This document shows, one piece after another, positions 13,365 to 22,068 of a stretch of DNA of 48,629 bases; position 1 is the stretch's first letter; every line of letters starts with the position of its first letter. This stretch comes from Tabrizicola sp. (GTDB taxonomy: Bacteria > Pseudomonadota > Alphaproteobacteria > Rhodobacterales > Rhodobacteraceae). The notes below the pieces were generated by a model that saw only the letters and a program-made list of their open reading frames with translations, ran no database searches and was not told the origin of the DNA. The position numbers were made by a program, and so were the translations under genes. The DNA is taken from positions 1 to 48,629 of the forward strand of contig NZ_JAEULP010000078.1 of NCBI RefSeq assembly GCF_016792905.1, read 5' to 3'.

Positions 13365-15124
13365 CTTGCGGTCTGCACCGTGTGCTCCGCATTGCCGATG
13401 ATCAGGCTGCGGCCGGAATAGATGTCGCCCGCCGTCTGCAGGGCCAGACGTTCGGCATCGCGCCTGCGGATGCCCTCGGCCACCTCCTCGATCTCGTCCG
13501 GGTCCACCCCCAGCACTTCCAGCGCCTCGCCCCCCAAGGCCAGCGCCGAATGGAACACCTCGCGCATATGGTGGTCGACGCCCTCCTTGATCAGCTCCAG
13601 CACATGCGCCCGGTCCCAGGCCCGGGCCAGCACCACCGCATTCGGAAACTCGTGTTTCACCAGCTTCGCGATCCGCGTCGTCACCTCCTGCTTGTCGGTC
13701 GCGATAAGCACCGCCCGCGCCGTCTCCGCCCCGGCCGCCTTCAGGATGTCCAGCCGCGTCCCGTCGCCGAACCAGACCTTGAAGCCGAAGGTCTCCGCCG
13801 CGCGGATCATCTCGGGGTCGTCGTCGATGATGTTGATCTGGCATTTCCGCGCCAGAAGCGGCTGGCAGGCGATCTGCCCGAACCGTCCGAAGCCGATGAT
13901 CAGCACCTGCCCCGACAGCCCGTCCGGCGCCTCGACCCCTTCCGTCGATACCAGGGCGGCGGGCTTCAGCCGGTCATGCAAAATCAGCATGAGCGGCGTC
14001 AGCGCCATCGAGATGATGACGATGGCGTTCAGAAGCGCAGTCTCGCGCGGCCCGAGCAGCCCGAAGGTCAGCGCCGAGGAATAGAGCACAAACGCGAACT
14101 CGCCGCCCTGCGCCATCAGCACCGTCCGCTCCAGCGCCTCGGCCCGGCCCACCTTCGATTTCCAGCGCGCCACGACATAGATGATCGCCGCCTTCAGCAC
14201 CATCAGCGCCACCACGCTGACCGCGACCAGCTGCCAGTTTCCGGCGATGACCTTCAGGTCCAGCGCCATGCCGACCGCCACGAAGAACAGGCCCAGAAGG
14301 ATGCCGCGGAACGGCTCCACATCCGCCTCCAGCTGGTGCCGGAAGCTCGATTCCGACAGAAGCACCCCGGCCAGGAACGCCCCCATCGCCGTCGACAGCC
14401 CGCCCAGTTGCAACCAGAGCGCAGAACCCAGGACCACAAGCAGCGCCGCCGCCGTCATCACCTCCCGCGCCCGCGAGGCCGCGAGCAGCCGGAACATCGG
14501 GTTCAAGAGGTACATCCCCGCCACCACCAGCGCCGCAATCGCCCCGAGGCCGATCCCGATCCCGATCACCCGGTCGACCAGTGTCACATCCTCGCCCCCC
14601 GGCGCCAGGAACGCCACCAGCGCCAGCAGGGGCACGATGGCCAGGTCCTCCAAGAGCAGGATCGACACGATCCGCTGCCCCTTCGGCGCCGAAATGTCGC
14701 CCCGCTCCTGCAACATCTGCATCACGATCGCGGTAGAGGTCAGGGTGAACCCGGCCCCGGCGATCAGCGAGCCCGCATAGGGATAGCCCAGCGCCACGCC
14801 CACCAACGGCAGCAGGGCAATGCACAGAACCACCTGCATCAGCCCGATGCCGAAGATGTCCCGCCGCATCGCCCAAAGCTTCGACGGCTCCATCTCCAAC
14901 CCGATGACGAACAGGAACATCACCACGCCCAGCTCGGCGACATGCAGGATCGCCATCGGGTCCGAGAAGAGCCGCAGCCCGAATGGCCCGATCACCAGCC
15001 CGGCGGCCAGGTAGCCCAGCACCGACCCCAGCCCGATCCGCTTGAACACCGGCACCGCGACGACCGCCGCGCCCAGCAGCGTCACCACCGAGACCAGATC
15101 AACGCCTGCCGATTCCGCTGCCAT
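13361..15124 (-). CDS. CPA2-family monovalent cation:proton antiporter with RCK domain (KefB/KefC-like)
   Basis: 587 residues. The first ~390 contain twelve or so membrane helices of the Na+/H+ exchanger fold ('GLEMEPSKLWAMRRD', 'GAGFTLTSTAIVMQML'). Then comes a TrkA-N/RCK nucleotide-binding domain beginning 'GQVLIIGFGRFGQIACQ' (GxGxxG), with 'INIIDDDPEMIRAAETFG'. Such proteins exchange K+ or Na+ for protons, often gated by NAD(H) or glutathione adducts. An ancillary KefF/KefG gene is not adjacent. A GGGAGAGG site precedes the ATG at 15124. Its stop overlaps that of the GlxA regulator in CTAG. Confidence 0.9.
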   Translation of the reverse strand: MAAESAGVDLVSVVTLLGAAVVAVPVFKRIGLGSVLGYLAAGLVIGPFGLRLFSDPMAILHVAELGVVMFLFVIGLEMEPSKLWAMRRDIFGIGLMQVVLCIALLPLVGVALGYPYAGSLIAGAGFTLTSTAIVMQMLQERGDISAPKGQRIVSILLLEDLAIVPLLALVAFLAPGGEDVTLVDRVIGIGIGLGAIAALVVAGMYLLNPMFRLLAASRAREVMTAAALLVVLGSALWLQLGGLSTAMGAFLAGVLLSESSFRHQLEADVEPFRGILLGLFFVAVGMALDLKVIAGNWQLVAVSVVALMVLKAAIIYVVARWKSKVGRAEALERTVLMAQGGEFAFVLYSSALTFGLLGPRETALLNAIVIISMALTPLMLILHDRLKPAALVSTEGVEAPDGLSGQVLIIGFGRFGQIACQPLLARKCQINIIDDDPEMIRAAETFGFKVWFGDGTRLDILKAAGAETARAVLIATDKQEVTTRIAKLVKHEFPNAVVLARAWDRAHVLELIKEGVDHHMREVFHSALALGGEALEVLGVDPDEIEEVAEGIRRRDAERLALQTAGDIYSGRSLIIGNAEHTVQTAS

Positions 15125-15248
15125 GTGCCTCTCCCTTTGCCAAAGGCCAGAGTTGGCCGGGCAGGCGGCGATGGCAACCGCTTTTCAGGCCACCATCCGG
15201 CAATCCCGGACGCCCGCGCCGCGCCGGATCGTCAGCCGCCCGGAAAGA

Positions 15249-16121
15249 TCATCCGGCACGCAGATTGTCGATGCACCAGAGCCAGACCGCATCGGCTGCC
15301 GATCTGGCTGCAGCGGAGCGCTTCCGCACAAGGTAATAGTCCGGCCCCGCCCGCAACGACCGCTCGGAAATCCGCACCAGGCGCCCCGATGTCAGATCTC
15401 CGGCGACAAAGCCCAGACTTGCGACGACCGCCCCCTGACCGGCCAGCGCCGCATCAATCGCCAGCGTCGTCAGGCTGTAGCGCGGGCCCGGCAAGGCCAG
15501 GGCCGTGTTCAGGAACCGGGGCCAGTTGTCGAAACAGTGATGCACCAGCGGCAAAGCCTCCAGGGCGTGATCGTCCAGCGGCAGTGCCCGGCCCCCGACC
15601 AGCGCCGGGCTGGCCACCGCGACGATCTCCTGCGGCACCAGCAGCACCGCCTCCACGTCCGGCGGAACCGGCGGTCGCATCAGGCCGATGGCCAGATCCA
15701 CCTCGCCCCGGGCGAAATCCGGCATGTCCTCATCGGCGATCGTCCGCAACTCGACCCCCGGCAGCGCCTCCTGCAAGGCCGCGATGCGCGGGATCAGAAG
15801 TCGCGTCGCCACTGTCGGCGTGACGCTGATCGTCACCCGGTCCGAGGGCCTTGCCAGCCGCTCCGCCGCCTCGCCCAGCACGTCGAAGGCGCGGCTTACC
15901 TCGGTCAGGAAGGCGCTGCCCTGCGGCGTCAGCTCCAGCCCGCGCGACAACCGCCGGAACAGCGCCTGCCCCAGATGATCCTCCAGCGCCCGCACCTGCT
16001 GGGCCACCGCGCCTTGCGTGACGCCAAGCTCATCCGCGGCCACCCGGAAGTTCAGCCGCCGTCCCGCCGTCTCGAAGGCGCGCAGCGCGTTCAGCGGGGG
16101 AAGCTTGCGACGGGGAAGCAT
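15249..16121 (-). CDS. LysR-family transcriptional regulator (GcvA-like)
   Basis: 290 residues. The N-terminal winged helix-turn-helix reads 'LPPLNALRAFETAGRRLNF', 'AADELGVTQGAVAQQVRALEDHLGQALFRR', typical of the GcvA branch. The effector domain runs from about residue 95 ('RVTISVTPTVATRLLIPRI'). It is divergent from an EamA exporter and likely controls it, from a 108-bp gap that has two direct GCCTGACAG repeats. The inducer cannot be read from sequence. Confidence 0.9.
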   Translation of the reverse strand: MLPRRKLPPLNALRAFETAGRRLNFRVAADELGVTQGAVAQQVRALEDHLGQALFRRLSRGLELTPQGSAFLTEVSRAFDVLGEAAERLARPSDRVTISVTPTVATRLLIPRIAALQEALPGVELRTIADEDMPDFARGEVDLAIGLMRPPVPPDVEAVLLVPQEIVAVASPALVGGRALPLDDHALEALPLVHHCFDNWPRFLNTALALPGPRYSLTTLAIDAALAGQGAVVASLGFVAGDLTSGRLVRISERSLRAGPDYYLVRKRSAAARSAADAVWLWCIDNLRAG

Positions 16122-16127
16122 GGGGCG

Positions 16128-16158
16128 GCCTGACAGCAGATTTTCTACAGCCTGACAG
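16128..16158. promoter_or_regulatory. Direct repeats in the LysR/EamA divergent gap
   Basis: GCCTGACAG occurs at 16128-16136 and again at 16150-16158, 22 bp apart, just upstream of the LysR start. Two helical turns of spacing fits a LysR tetramer site; this is inferred from position. Confidence 0.45.
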
Positions 16159-16229
16159 TTTTCCTTCTGGCGCGAAAGCCCCGGCGAATCGCGCTAGAAA
16201 CTCCGCAGGAAACTGAACGAGGCATCGCC

Positions 16230-17171
16230 ATGACCCGCGCCTATTTGGCCCTTGTGCTTGTCGGGCTAGTCTGGGGATCGAACTACATCTTCATCAAGAT
16301 CGCCTCCGGGGTGCTGCCGCCGATGCAGATCGTGCTTTTGCGGGTCGCCGCGGGCTTCCTGCCGCTTCTCCTCGCCGCCTGGGCAACCGGCGCGATCAGC
16401 CACACCCAACTGCGCCACCTGCCGCATTTCGCCGTCATGTCGGTGCTGGCAACCTCGTTCTACTACTACGGTTTCGTCGCGGGCACCGCGCTTCTGCCCT
16501 CCAGCGTTGCGGGTCTTCTGGGCGGTGCTATTCCCATCGTCACCTTCCTGACCTCGCTCCTCTTCCTGCGCTCCGAACGGCCCAACCGGCTGATGGGTGC
16601 CGGGGTCGCCCTGGGCTTCGTCGGCATCCTCCTCACCGCGCGACCCTGGGAGAACGGCGCCACGATCTCGACCACCGGCGTCCTCTGGGTGCTGGCCGGT
16701 GTCGCCAGCGTCGGCGTGTCCTTCGTCTATGCGCGGCGGTTCCTCGCGCCCCTGGGCCTCAAGCCGCTGGCGCTTGCCACCTGGCAGACCGGCCTTGCGC
16801 TGCTGACCCTTGCCACGCTGACCGACACGACCGGCATGTCCGTCATCCTTGACCAGCCCCGCGCCCTTGCGGCGCTGGTCCTTGGGCTTGGCGTCCTCGG
16901 CACCGGGCTCGCCTACCTGATCTACTATTACATGGTGCAGCAGCTTGGCGCGGTCGGTGCCTCGGGCGCGACCTACCTGCCCGCCGTCGTGGCCCTGCTG
17001 ATCGGTGCCAGCGTGGGGGAAAGGATCACTCCCCTGGAAATCGCCGCGCTGGTCCTGATCCTTGGCGGCGTGGCGCTGATCCAGCTCGGATCACGACATC
17101 AACTGCTCGCAAGGACCGTAGCCGCCACCCCAGCCTGGCCCGAACCGGCACAGGCCAATCCCGTCCGCTAG
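16230..17171 (+). CDS. EamA/DMT-family transporter
   Basis: 313 residues with ten membrane helices in two EamA repeats: residues 1-140 beginning 'AYLALVLVGLVWGSNYIFIK', and 150-285 with 'YLIYYYMVQQLGAVGASGATYLPAVVALLIGA'. Members export amino acids, purines or drugs. The start at 16230 follows GAAACTGAACGAGGC and places the first helix directly after four residues. The LysR gene on the other side of the gap is the likely regulator. The last ~25 residues are hydrophilic and variable. Confidence 0.92.
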   Translation: MTRAYLALVLVGLVWGSNYIFIKIASGVLPPMQIVLLRVAAGFLPLLLAAWATGAISHTQLRHLPHFAVMSVLATSFYYYGFVAGTALLPSSVAGLLGGAIPIVTFLTSLLFLRSERPNRLMGAGVALGFVGILLTARPWENGATISTTGVLWVLAGVASVGVSFVYARRFLAPLGLKPLALATWQTGLALLTLATLTDTTGMSVILDQPRALAALVLGLGVLGTGLAYLIYYYMVQQLGAVGASGATYLPAVVALLIGASVGERITPLEIAALVLILGGVALIQLGSRHQLLARTVAATPAWPEPAQANPVR

Positions 17172-17210
17172 CTCTCCGGCAGAGGCACCTCCAAGGCGGG
17201 AAACCGCACC

Positions 17211-17624
17211 TCAAGACGCGAAGGCCTCGTCCATGCTTCGGAACCCCTTCACCTCGATCGGGTTGCCGCTCGGATCGCGGAAGAACATCGTCCATTGCTC
17301 CCCCGGCTGGCCCTGAAACCGGACCTGTGGCGGCAGTACGAAGTCGGCCCCCGCCGCCGTCAGCCGATCCGCCAGCACCTGCCAGTCCGGCAACAGCAGG
17401 ACCAGCCCGAGATGCGGCATCGGCACCATATGGTCGCCGACCTTGCCAGTGTTCGTCGTGGCAAATGGTGTGCCCAGATGCAGGCTGATCTGGTGGCCGA
17501 AGAAGTCGAAATCGACCCAGGTTTCGGTGCTGCGACCCTCGCGGCACCCCAGCACCCCGCCGTAGAAGGCGCGGGCCGCGTCAAGGCTGGTGACATGGTA
17601 GGCCAGATGGAACGGGGTCAGCAT
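17211..17624 (-). CDS. VOC-superfamily (glyoxalase-like) protein
   Basis: 137 residues, two beta-alpha-beta-beta-beta modules. The first is 'FHLAYHVTSLDAARAFYGGVLGCREG' and the second ends 'WTMFFRDPSGNPIEVKGF'. The conserved His near the start and the Glu in 'NPIEVKGF' are the usual metal ligands of the vicinal-oxygen-chelate superfamily (glyoxalase I, dioxygenases, resistance proteins). The reaction is not identifiable. The start at 17624 gives the typical MLTPFHLAYHV beginning; thirteen extra residues would be added by an upstream start. Convergent with the EamA gene. Confidence 0.85.
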   Translation of the reverse strand: MLTPFHLAYHVTSLDAARAFYGGVLGCREGRSTETWVDFDFFGHQISLHLGTPFATTNTGKVGDHMVPMPHLGLVLLLPDWQVLADRLTAAGADFVLPPQVRFQGQPGEQWTMFFRDPSGNPIEVKGFRSMDEAFAS

Positions 17625-17739
17625 CGTGCGGGGCTCCGGAATGACGAAACCCACTCCAAGCATGGAACCCGCAGAGATCGCAACGATCCTTCTCCACTAC
17701 CCTGCGGCCAGAGATGAAGATTCCGTAAACGCCCACAGC

Positions 17740-17788
17740 CAAGCCATTGATTTCCCAAGATCGGCCAAGCCTGTCCTGCGTGGACAGC
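17740..17788 (+). repeat. Dispersed palindrome-tailed repeat, family 1, copy 2
   Basis: About 49 bp with the same order as copies 1 and 3: CAAGCCATTGATTTCC, then ATCGGCC, then CTGTCC-TGCGT-GGACAG (arms at 17771-17776 and 17782-17787). The palindrome arms are kept while the centre differs. It lies 61 bp upstream of the metY start. Confidence 0.7.
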
Positions 17789-17848
17789 TTCCCGTTGCCA
17801 GTCGCCCCGATCCCCCCTACCCTCGCTCCCAATCCACAGGAGGACCCC

Positions 17849-19138
17849 ATGACCGACCGACCCCTCGGCTTCGACACCCTCGCCATCCACGCCGGAACCG
17901 CGCCCGACCCGGCCACCGGCGCCCGCCAGGTCCCGATCTACCAGACCACCGCCTACGTCTTCCGCGACGCCGACCACGCCGCCAAACTCTTCAACCTGCA
18001 AGAGGTGGGCTACATCTACTCCCGCCTGACCAACCCCACCGTGTCCGCTCTCGCCAACCGGGTTGTCGCGCTCGAAGGCGGGGCGGGCGGCATCGCCTGC
18101 TCCTCCGGCCACGCAGCGCAGATCATGGCGCTTTTCCCGCTGATGCAGCCGGGGCGGAACGTCGTGGCCTCGACCCGGCTTTACGGCGGCACGATCCAGC
18201 AGTTTTCCAACACGATCCGCAAGTTCGGCTGGTCGGCGAAATTCGTCGACTTCGATGATCCGAAAGAGATCGAGAAAGCCATCGACGCCGACACCCGCGC
18301 CCTCTTCTGCGAGACGATCTGCAATCCCGGCGGCGCGCTGTCCGATCTCGACGCCATCGCCCGCGTGGCGGATCAGGCCGGCATCCCGCTGATCGTCGAC
18401 AACACCACCGCCAGCCCCTACCTCTGCCGCCCGATCGAACACGGCGCGACCATCGTCGTTCATTCGGCCACCAAATACCTGACCGGCAACGGCACGGTCA
18501 CTGGCGGGATCGTCGTCGATTCAGGCAAGTTCAACTGGTCCGCCGACGACAAGTTCCCCTCGCTCTCCCAGCCCGAGCCCGCCTACCACGGCCTCGTCTT
18601 CCACCCGACCCTCGGCAACATGGCCTACACCTTCCACTCCATCGCCATCGGGCTCCGCGACCTTGGCATGACGATGAACCCGCAGGGAGCCCACTACACC
18701 CTGATGGGGATCGAGACGCTGTCCCTGAGGATGCAGCGCCATGTCGAGAACGCGCAGATCGTGGCCGAATGGCTGGAGCAAGACCCGCGGATCGGCAAAG
18801 TCACCTACCCCGGGCTGAAGTCCTCGCCCTACTATCATCTCGGAAAGATGATCACCCCGAACGGCCCGGGGGCGCTTTTCACCTTCCAGGTCAAGGGCGG
18901 CTACGAGGCCTGCGTCAAGCTGATCGACAACGTGAAGCTGTTTAGCCACGTCGCAAACCTTGGCGATACCCGCAGCCTGATCATCCACTCGGCCTCGACC
19001 ACCCACCGGCAGCTTTCCGAGGAAGCGCAGATCAAGGCTGGGGCGGCGCCGGACCAGGTGCGCGTCTCGATCGGGATCGAGGATGTCCGCGACATCATCG
19101 CCGACCTTGACCAGGCGCTGGCCAAGGCGACCGCCTGA
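17849..19138 (+). CDS. metY: O-acetylhomoserine aminocarboxypropyltransferase (MetY-type sulfhydrylase)
   Basis: 429 residues, the usual length of MetY and longer than cystathionine gamma-synthases (~390). A PLP-dependent fold-type-I enzyme that joins O-acetylhomoserine with sulfide to give homocysteine. The PLP lysine is Lys209 in 'VVHSATKYLTGNGTV'; 'YSRLTNPTVSALANRVVALEGG' near residue 55 and 'SSGHAAQIMALF' near 95 are the family's cofactor-binding segments. A strong AGGAGG site precedes the ATG at 17849. I looked for a SAM riboswitch in the 224-bp leader and saw none; it carries family-1 repeat copy 2. Confidence 0.93.
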   Translation: MTDRPLGFDTLAIHAGTAPDPATGARQVPIYQTTAYVFRDADHAAKLFNLQEVGYIYSRLTNPTVSALANRVVALEGGAGGIACSSGHAAQIMALFPLMQPGRNVVASTRLYGGTIQQFSNTIRKFGWSAKFVDFDDPKEIEKAIDADTRALFCETICNPGGALSDLDAIARVADQAGIPLIVDNTTASPYLCRPIEHGATIVVHSATKYLTGNGTVTGGIVVDSGKFNWSADDKFPSLSQPEPAYHGLVFHPTLGNMAYTFHSIAIGLRDLGMTMNPQGAHYTLMGIETLSLRMQRHVENAQIVAEWLEQDPRIGKVTYPGLKSSPYYHLGKMITPNGPGALFTFQVKGGYEACVKLIDNVKLFSHVANLGDTRSLIIHSASTTHRQLSEEAQIKAGAAPDQVRVSIGIEDVRDIIADLDQALAKATA

Positions 19139-19154
19139 CAACAAGCCCTGCCGG

Positions 19155-19946
19155 TCAGCCCCCGGTGGCGGGGTCGAGCGGCGGGGCCACGAACATTCCC
19201 TTCGGCAGCGGATCAAGCCAGGCGATCCCGGCCGAGGCCGATACGGGCCGGCCCGGAACCCAGTCCAGGTCCAGCCGGATCGGACGACAAGCCTCGCCCA
19301 CGCCCTCAGCGGTGCAGGCGGCGGCAACCGAGGCCAGCAGCGCGCCAAGCGCGGCAGCGGGGCTGGCCGCACCCTCGGCTCCCGCGTCAAGGTCCAGCCG
19401 GACCGCTTCTCTCTGCAAGACATGCGCGGCCAGGTCGGGCAGTTCGGCCCCGTCGTCCTTCAGGCGATAGACAAGGTCGAGTTGGAACATCGCGGTCCCA
19501 GCCACCGCGTCGACACTGCCTTCGACCACATGGGCCGCATTCACCGCGCAGTCCTGGGCGATGCCGTCAAGCAGCACCGGGCACAGCCCCTCGGCGACGC
19601 GCGGGGCCCGGATATCGGCGAGCACCTGCAGGAACGGGACGTCGGGCAGTTTCTCGCCCTCGACCAGAAGGTCGGCAAGGTTGGCTTGACGCAGGACGCG
19701 GAGGCTGCGCCCCGGCACGAACCGATCCTGTGCAAGATAGGCCTGCACGTCGTCCTGCGTGATCAGCCCCCCCGTGGGCGAAATCAGCCAGCTTTGCCGC
19801 AGCGGGGCCTTTTCCGGCGCGACAAGCGGGGTTTCGGCGGCGGCAGCCGGTTCGGCCGCCGGCAGCGTTTGCCAATACTGCCAGCCTGCAGCGCCGAAGC
19901 CCACGGCCATCAGCAGAAGTCCCGTGCCGATCAGGACCCGCAGCAT
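19155..19946 (-). CDS. Membrane-anchored protein of unknown function (second gene of a pair)
   Basis: 263 residues. Residues 3-25 are a single N-terminal membrane anchor (VLIGTGLLLMAVGFGAAGWQYW), followed by an Ala/Glu-rich linker. The periplasmic region has 'SWLISPTGGLITQDDVQAYLAQDRFVPGRSLRVLR' and two cysteine pairs ('EGLCPVLLDGIAQDCAV' and 'AACTAEGVGEACRPIRLDLDW') that could form disulfides. I do not recognise a family. Its ATG overlaps the stop of the upstream gene by one base (TGATG), so the two are coupled and probably interact. Confidence 0.75.
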   Translation of the reverse strand: MLRVLIGTGLLLMAVGFGAAGWQYWQTLPAAEPAAAAETPLVAPEKAPLRQSWLISPTGGLITQDDVQAYLAQDRFVPGRSLRVLRQANLADLLVEGEKLPDVPFLQVLADIRAPRVAEGLCPVLLDGIAQDCAVNAAHVVEGSVDAVAGTAMFQLDLVYRLKDDGAELPDLAAHVLQREAVRLDLDAGAEGAASPAAALGALLASVAAACTAEGVGEACRPIRLDLDWVPGRPVSASAGIAWLDPLPKGMFVAPPLDPATGG

Positions 19947-21091
19947 CAGAAGTTCACCCCCTGGCGCAGGGTCGACAGGTCGCCAAAGGCGAAGCTGGTC
20001 GCGATGGCCTTGACCCGACCGGCGAAATCCTCGCCCTCGGGGACCTGACCCTCGATCTCGAAGTAGTCGTCCTGTGTCATCCGGATGCGCGCGCCATTGA
20101 CCGGGGCGTAGACCGCCTTCGGTTCTGCCGCGCCGGGTTGCGGCCCGACGACGGACAGCGTGCCCTCGTCAAAGCCCGCGCGGGTTTCGTCGGCCTTGAC
20201 CCCGAACGTGTCGCGGAACCAGGTGTTGTAGGCAGCGATCCGGTCCTGCATCACCAGATAGGTGGCCTCGGCGTCGGTCTTGTAGGTTCCAGGCCCGTTT
20301 TTCAGTACGTCAAAGAAGCGGTGGCCAGGGTTCAGCGGATAGGCAGGCTCGATGCCGCAGGCGGCCAGCGCGGCGCCCGGCAGCACTTCGACCGGAACCA
20401 CCGGGTCCAGGTTGGCCACCCCGGAATGCATGCCACCCAGCAGGATCACCCGCTCCACCTTCGCGCCCGGCGCAAGGTGGATGTTCCAGATCCGGTTGCG
20501 GCCGGTGCTTTCCAGAACCAGATATACCGGCACCCGGGTCTCGGTAACGGCGACGTCGTAAACCTCATATGCCAGGCCCGCGGGTGGATTGATCCTGGTC
20601 AACCCGCCGGATCGGTAGGCGTTCACGAAATCCTGCACCGCGAGTGCAAGATCGCTGTCCTCATAGGTCAGGAGCGGCAGGTCCAGCCCGGTCACGCCCG
20701 AGGTAACATGGCCGACCGTGGTCCCTTGCAGGGGCGGGGTCGGGCGACAGCCGGAAATCGGCCGGATCATGGTGATCTCCGCCGGGATGCCGGATCCGAC
20801 GCGCGTGGAATAGCCGTCTATCACGTCGCCGATGAAGACGGGCCGGTTTCCGGCGAGCGCGGCAATCGGGCCACGGGCTTCCAGCCCATCCACGCCGTCA
20901 TCCAGAAAATCCGCCGGGCTGTCACCCGAACGCCGGACACCGTTGAAAGTGCCGGCCAATCCGCCATCCAGCATCGCGACGACCCGTTCCGGCAAATAGC
21001 GTTCAAAGGCCTGCGGCCCCAGCGCAACCAGGGCGAAGCCCGCAAGCATGATGGCACCGACGATCAACAGGGTGATCGGTCCGCGGATCAT
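19946..21091 (-). CDS. Membrane-anchored periplasmic protein of unknown function (first gene of a pair)
   Basis: 381 residues. Residues 5-25 form one membrane anchor (ITLLIVGAIMLAGFALVALG). The periplasmic part contains 'AGNRPVFIGDVIDGYSTRVGSGIPAEI', 'VYLVLESTGRNRIWNIHLAPGAKVERVILLGGMHSGVANL' and a C-terminal region with 'DTFGVKADETRAGFDEGTLSVVGP'. I cannot assign a family or catalytic residues. An AGGAG site precedes the ATG at 21091. The next gene starts within its stop, so the two form a coupled pair of envelope proteins. Confidence 0.75.
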   Translation of the reverse strand: MIRGPITLLIVGAIMLAGFALVALGPQAFERYLPERVVAMLDGGLAGTFNGVRRSGDSPADFLDDGVDGLEARGPIAALAGNRPVFIGDVIDGYSTRVGSGIPAEITMIRPISGCRPTPPLQGTTVGHVTSGVTGLDLPLLTYEDSDLALAVQDFVNAYRSGGLTRINPPAGLAYEVYDVAVTETRVPVYLVLESTGRNRIWNIHLAPGAKVERVILLGGMHSGVANLDPVVPVEVLPGAALAACGIEPAYPLNPGHRFFDVLKNGPGTYKTDAEATYLVMQDRIAAYNTWFRDTFGVKADETRAGFDEGTLSVVGPQPGAAEPKAVYAPVNGARIRMTQDDYFEIEGQVPEGEDFAGRVKAIATSFAFGDLSTLRQGVNF

Positions 21092-21211
21092 GGGGAACTG
21101 CTCCTGCCTTCTTCTCTTGCACAGACAGTGCCGCGCGACTTGGGCCAAATCATGACGGAAACCGGCGGGATCCGTGCGAATCCCGCCGCTTGTCGCATCT
21201 CATGCGGCGTC

Positions 21212-21907
21212 TCAGTCGGCAATTTCCCAGGTGACGGAGACATTGGCCACGAGGCCAAGCTCCCCCCCCACCACCGGCACGGGCGAGGCTGCCACCGCAT
21301 CGCGATACATCGGCGCCGGATCGGTCATCGCGCCCGCATCGGAGATCGCCAGGACCGACCCCAGCTTCACTCCCGCCGCCGTGGCCAGAAGCTCGGCCTT
21401 GACGCGCGCGTCGGCGACCGCCTCCTTGCGGGCCTCGTTGTAGGCGGGCTCGGGATCGGCGAGGCCAAAGGTCATGCCGTTCAGCGTGTTGGCGCCGTCG
21501 GCGACCGCCGCGTCCAGCACGGCGCCGGTCGTATCCAGCTTGCGCACCCGCACCGTCAGCATGTTCGACGCGACATAGCCCGAGATCGTGGGTGTCGAGC
21601 TGTCGTAGCCGGTCCAGTTCGGATTGATCGACAGGTTCGAGGTCTGCATGTCCCGCCCCTCGATCCCCGAGGTGGTCAGCCGGGCGATCACGGCATCGGT
21701 CGCCTTGGAATTCGCGGCCAGCGCCTCGGCGGCGGTCGGTCCCTGGGTGGTCACGCCGATCATCAGCGTCGCCATGTCGGGCGCGGCCTCGACGGTACCG
21801 GTGCCGGTTACGCTGATGGTGCGGGTCATGTCATCCTCGGCAAGCACGGGGGCGGCCAGCGGCAGGGCCAGCGCGGTGGACAGGATCAGGGCAGAAAGCA
21901 CACGCAT
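21212..21907 (-). CDS. SIMPL-domain (DUF541) periplasmic protein
   Basis: 231 residues with a signal peptide (MRVLSALILSTALALPLAAPVLA, cleavage before EDD). The mature part has the SIMPL pattern 'TRTISVTGTGTVEAAPDMATLMIGVTTQGPTAAEAL', 'GIEGRDMQTSNLSINPNW' and 'ARKEAVADARVKAELLATAAGV'. E. coli YggE, of the same family, is linked to oxidative-stress tolerance; members form periplasmic or outer-membrane ring assemblies in some bacteria. Role here unknown. A GGAG site lies upstream of 21907. It precedes the unknown pair on the same strand, separated by 120 bp. Confidence 0.9.
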   Translation of the reverse strand: MRVLSALILSTALALPLAAPVLAEDDMTRTISVTGTGTVEAAPDMATLMIGVTTQGPTAAEALAANSKATDAVIARLTTSGIEGRDMQTSNLSINPNWTGYDSSTPTISGYVASNMLTVRVRKLDTTGAVLDAAVADGANTLNGMTFGLADPEPAYNEARKEAVADARVKAELLATAAGVKLGSVLAISDAGAMTDPAPMYRDAVAASPVPVVGGELGLVANVSVTWEIAD

Positions 21908-22068
21908 GGGAGGTCTCCTTCAACTGGCGCGACATTTCGTGACTATGACGCAGGCCGCAATGGCTTCCTTGGCCGTTTTTCTTTTCTTCGGCGAAAAGCT
22001 GCTTTAGTAAAGCGGCAACCGGCTGGGGCACGTTCCAGCGCTTCAATGATCCGTGCTAGACCCGCGAC

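Noticed and set aside
13382-15823. An 813-codon plus-strand frame opposite the antiporter and LysR genes
   Set aside because: The translation is His/Arg/Gln-rich and crosses two convincing minus-strand genes and the gap between them.
17625-17848. SAM-type riboswitch before metY
   Set aside because: The leader lacks the pseudoknot blocks of SAM-II and the stems of SAM-I; only the family-1 repeat is seen.
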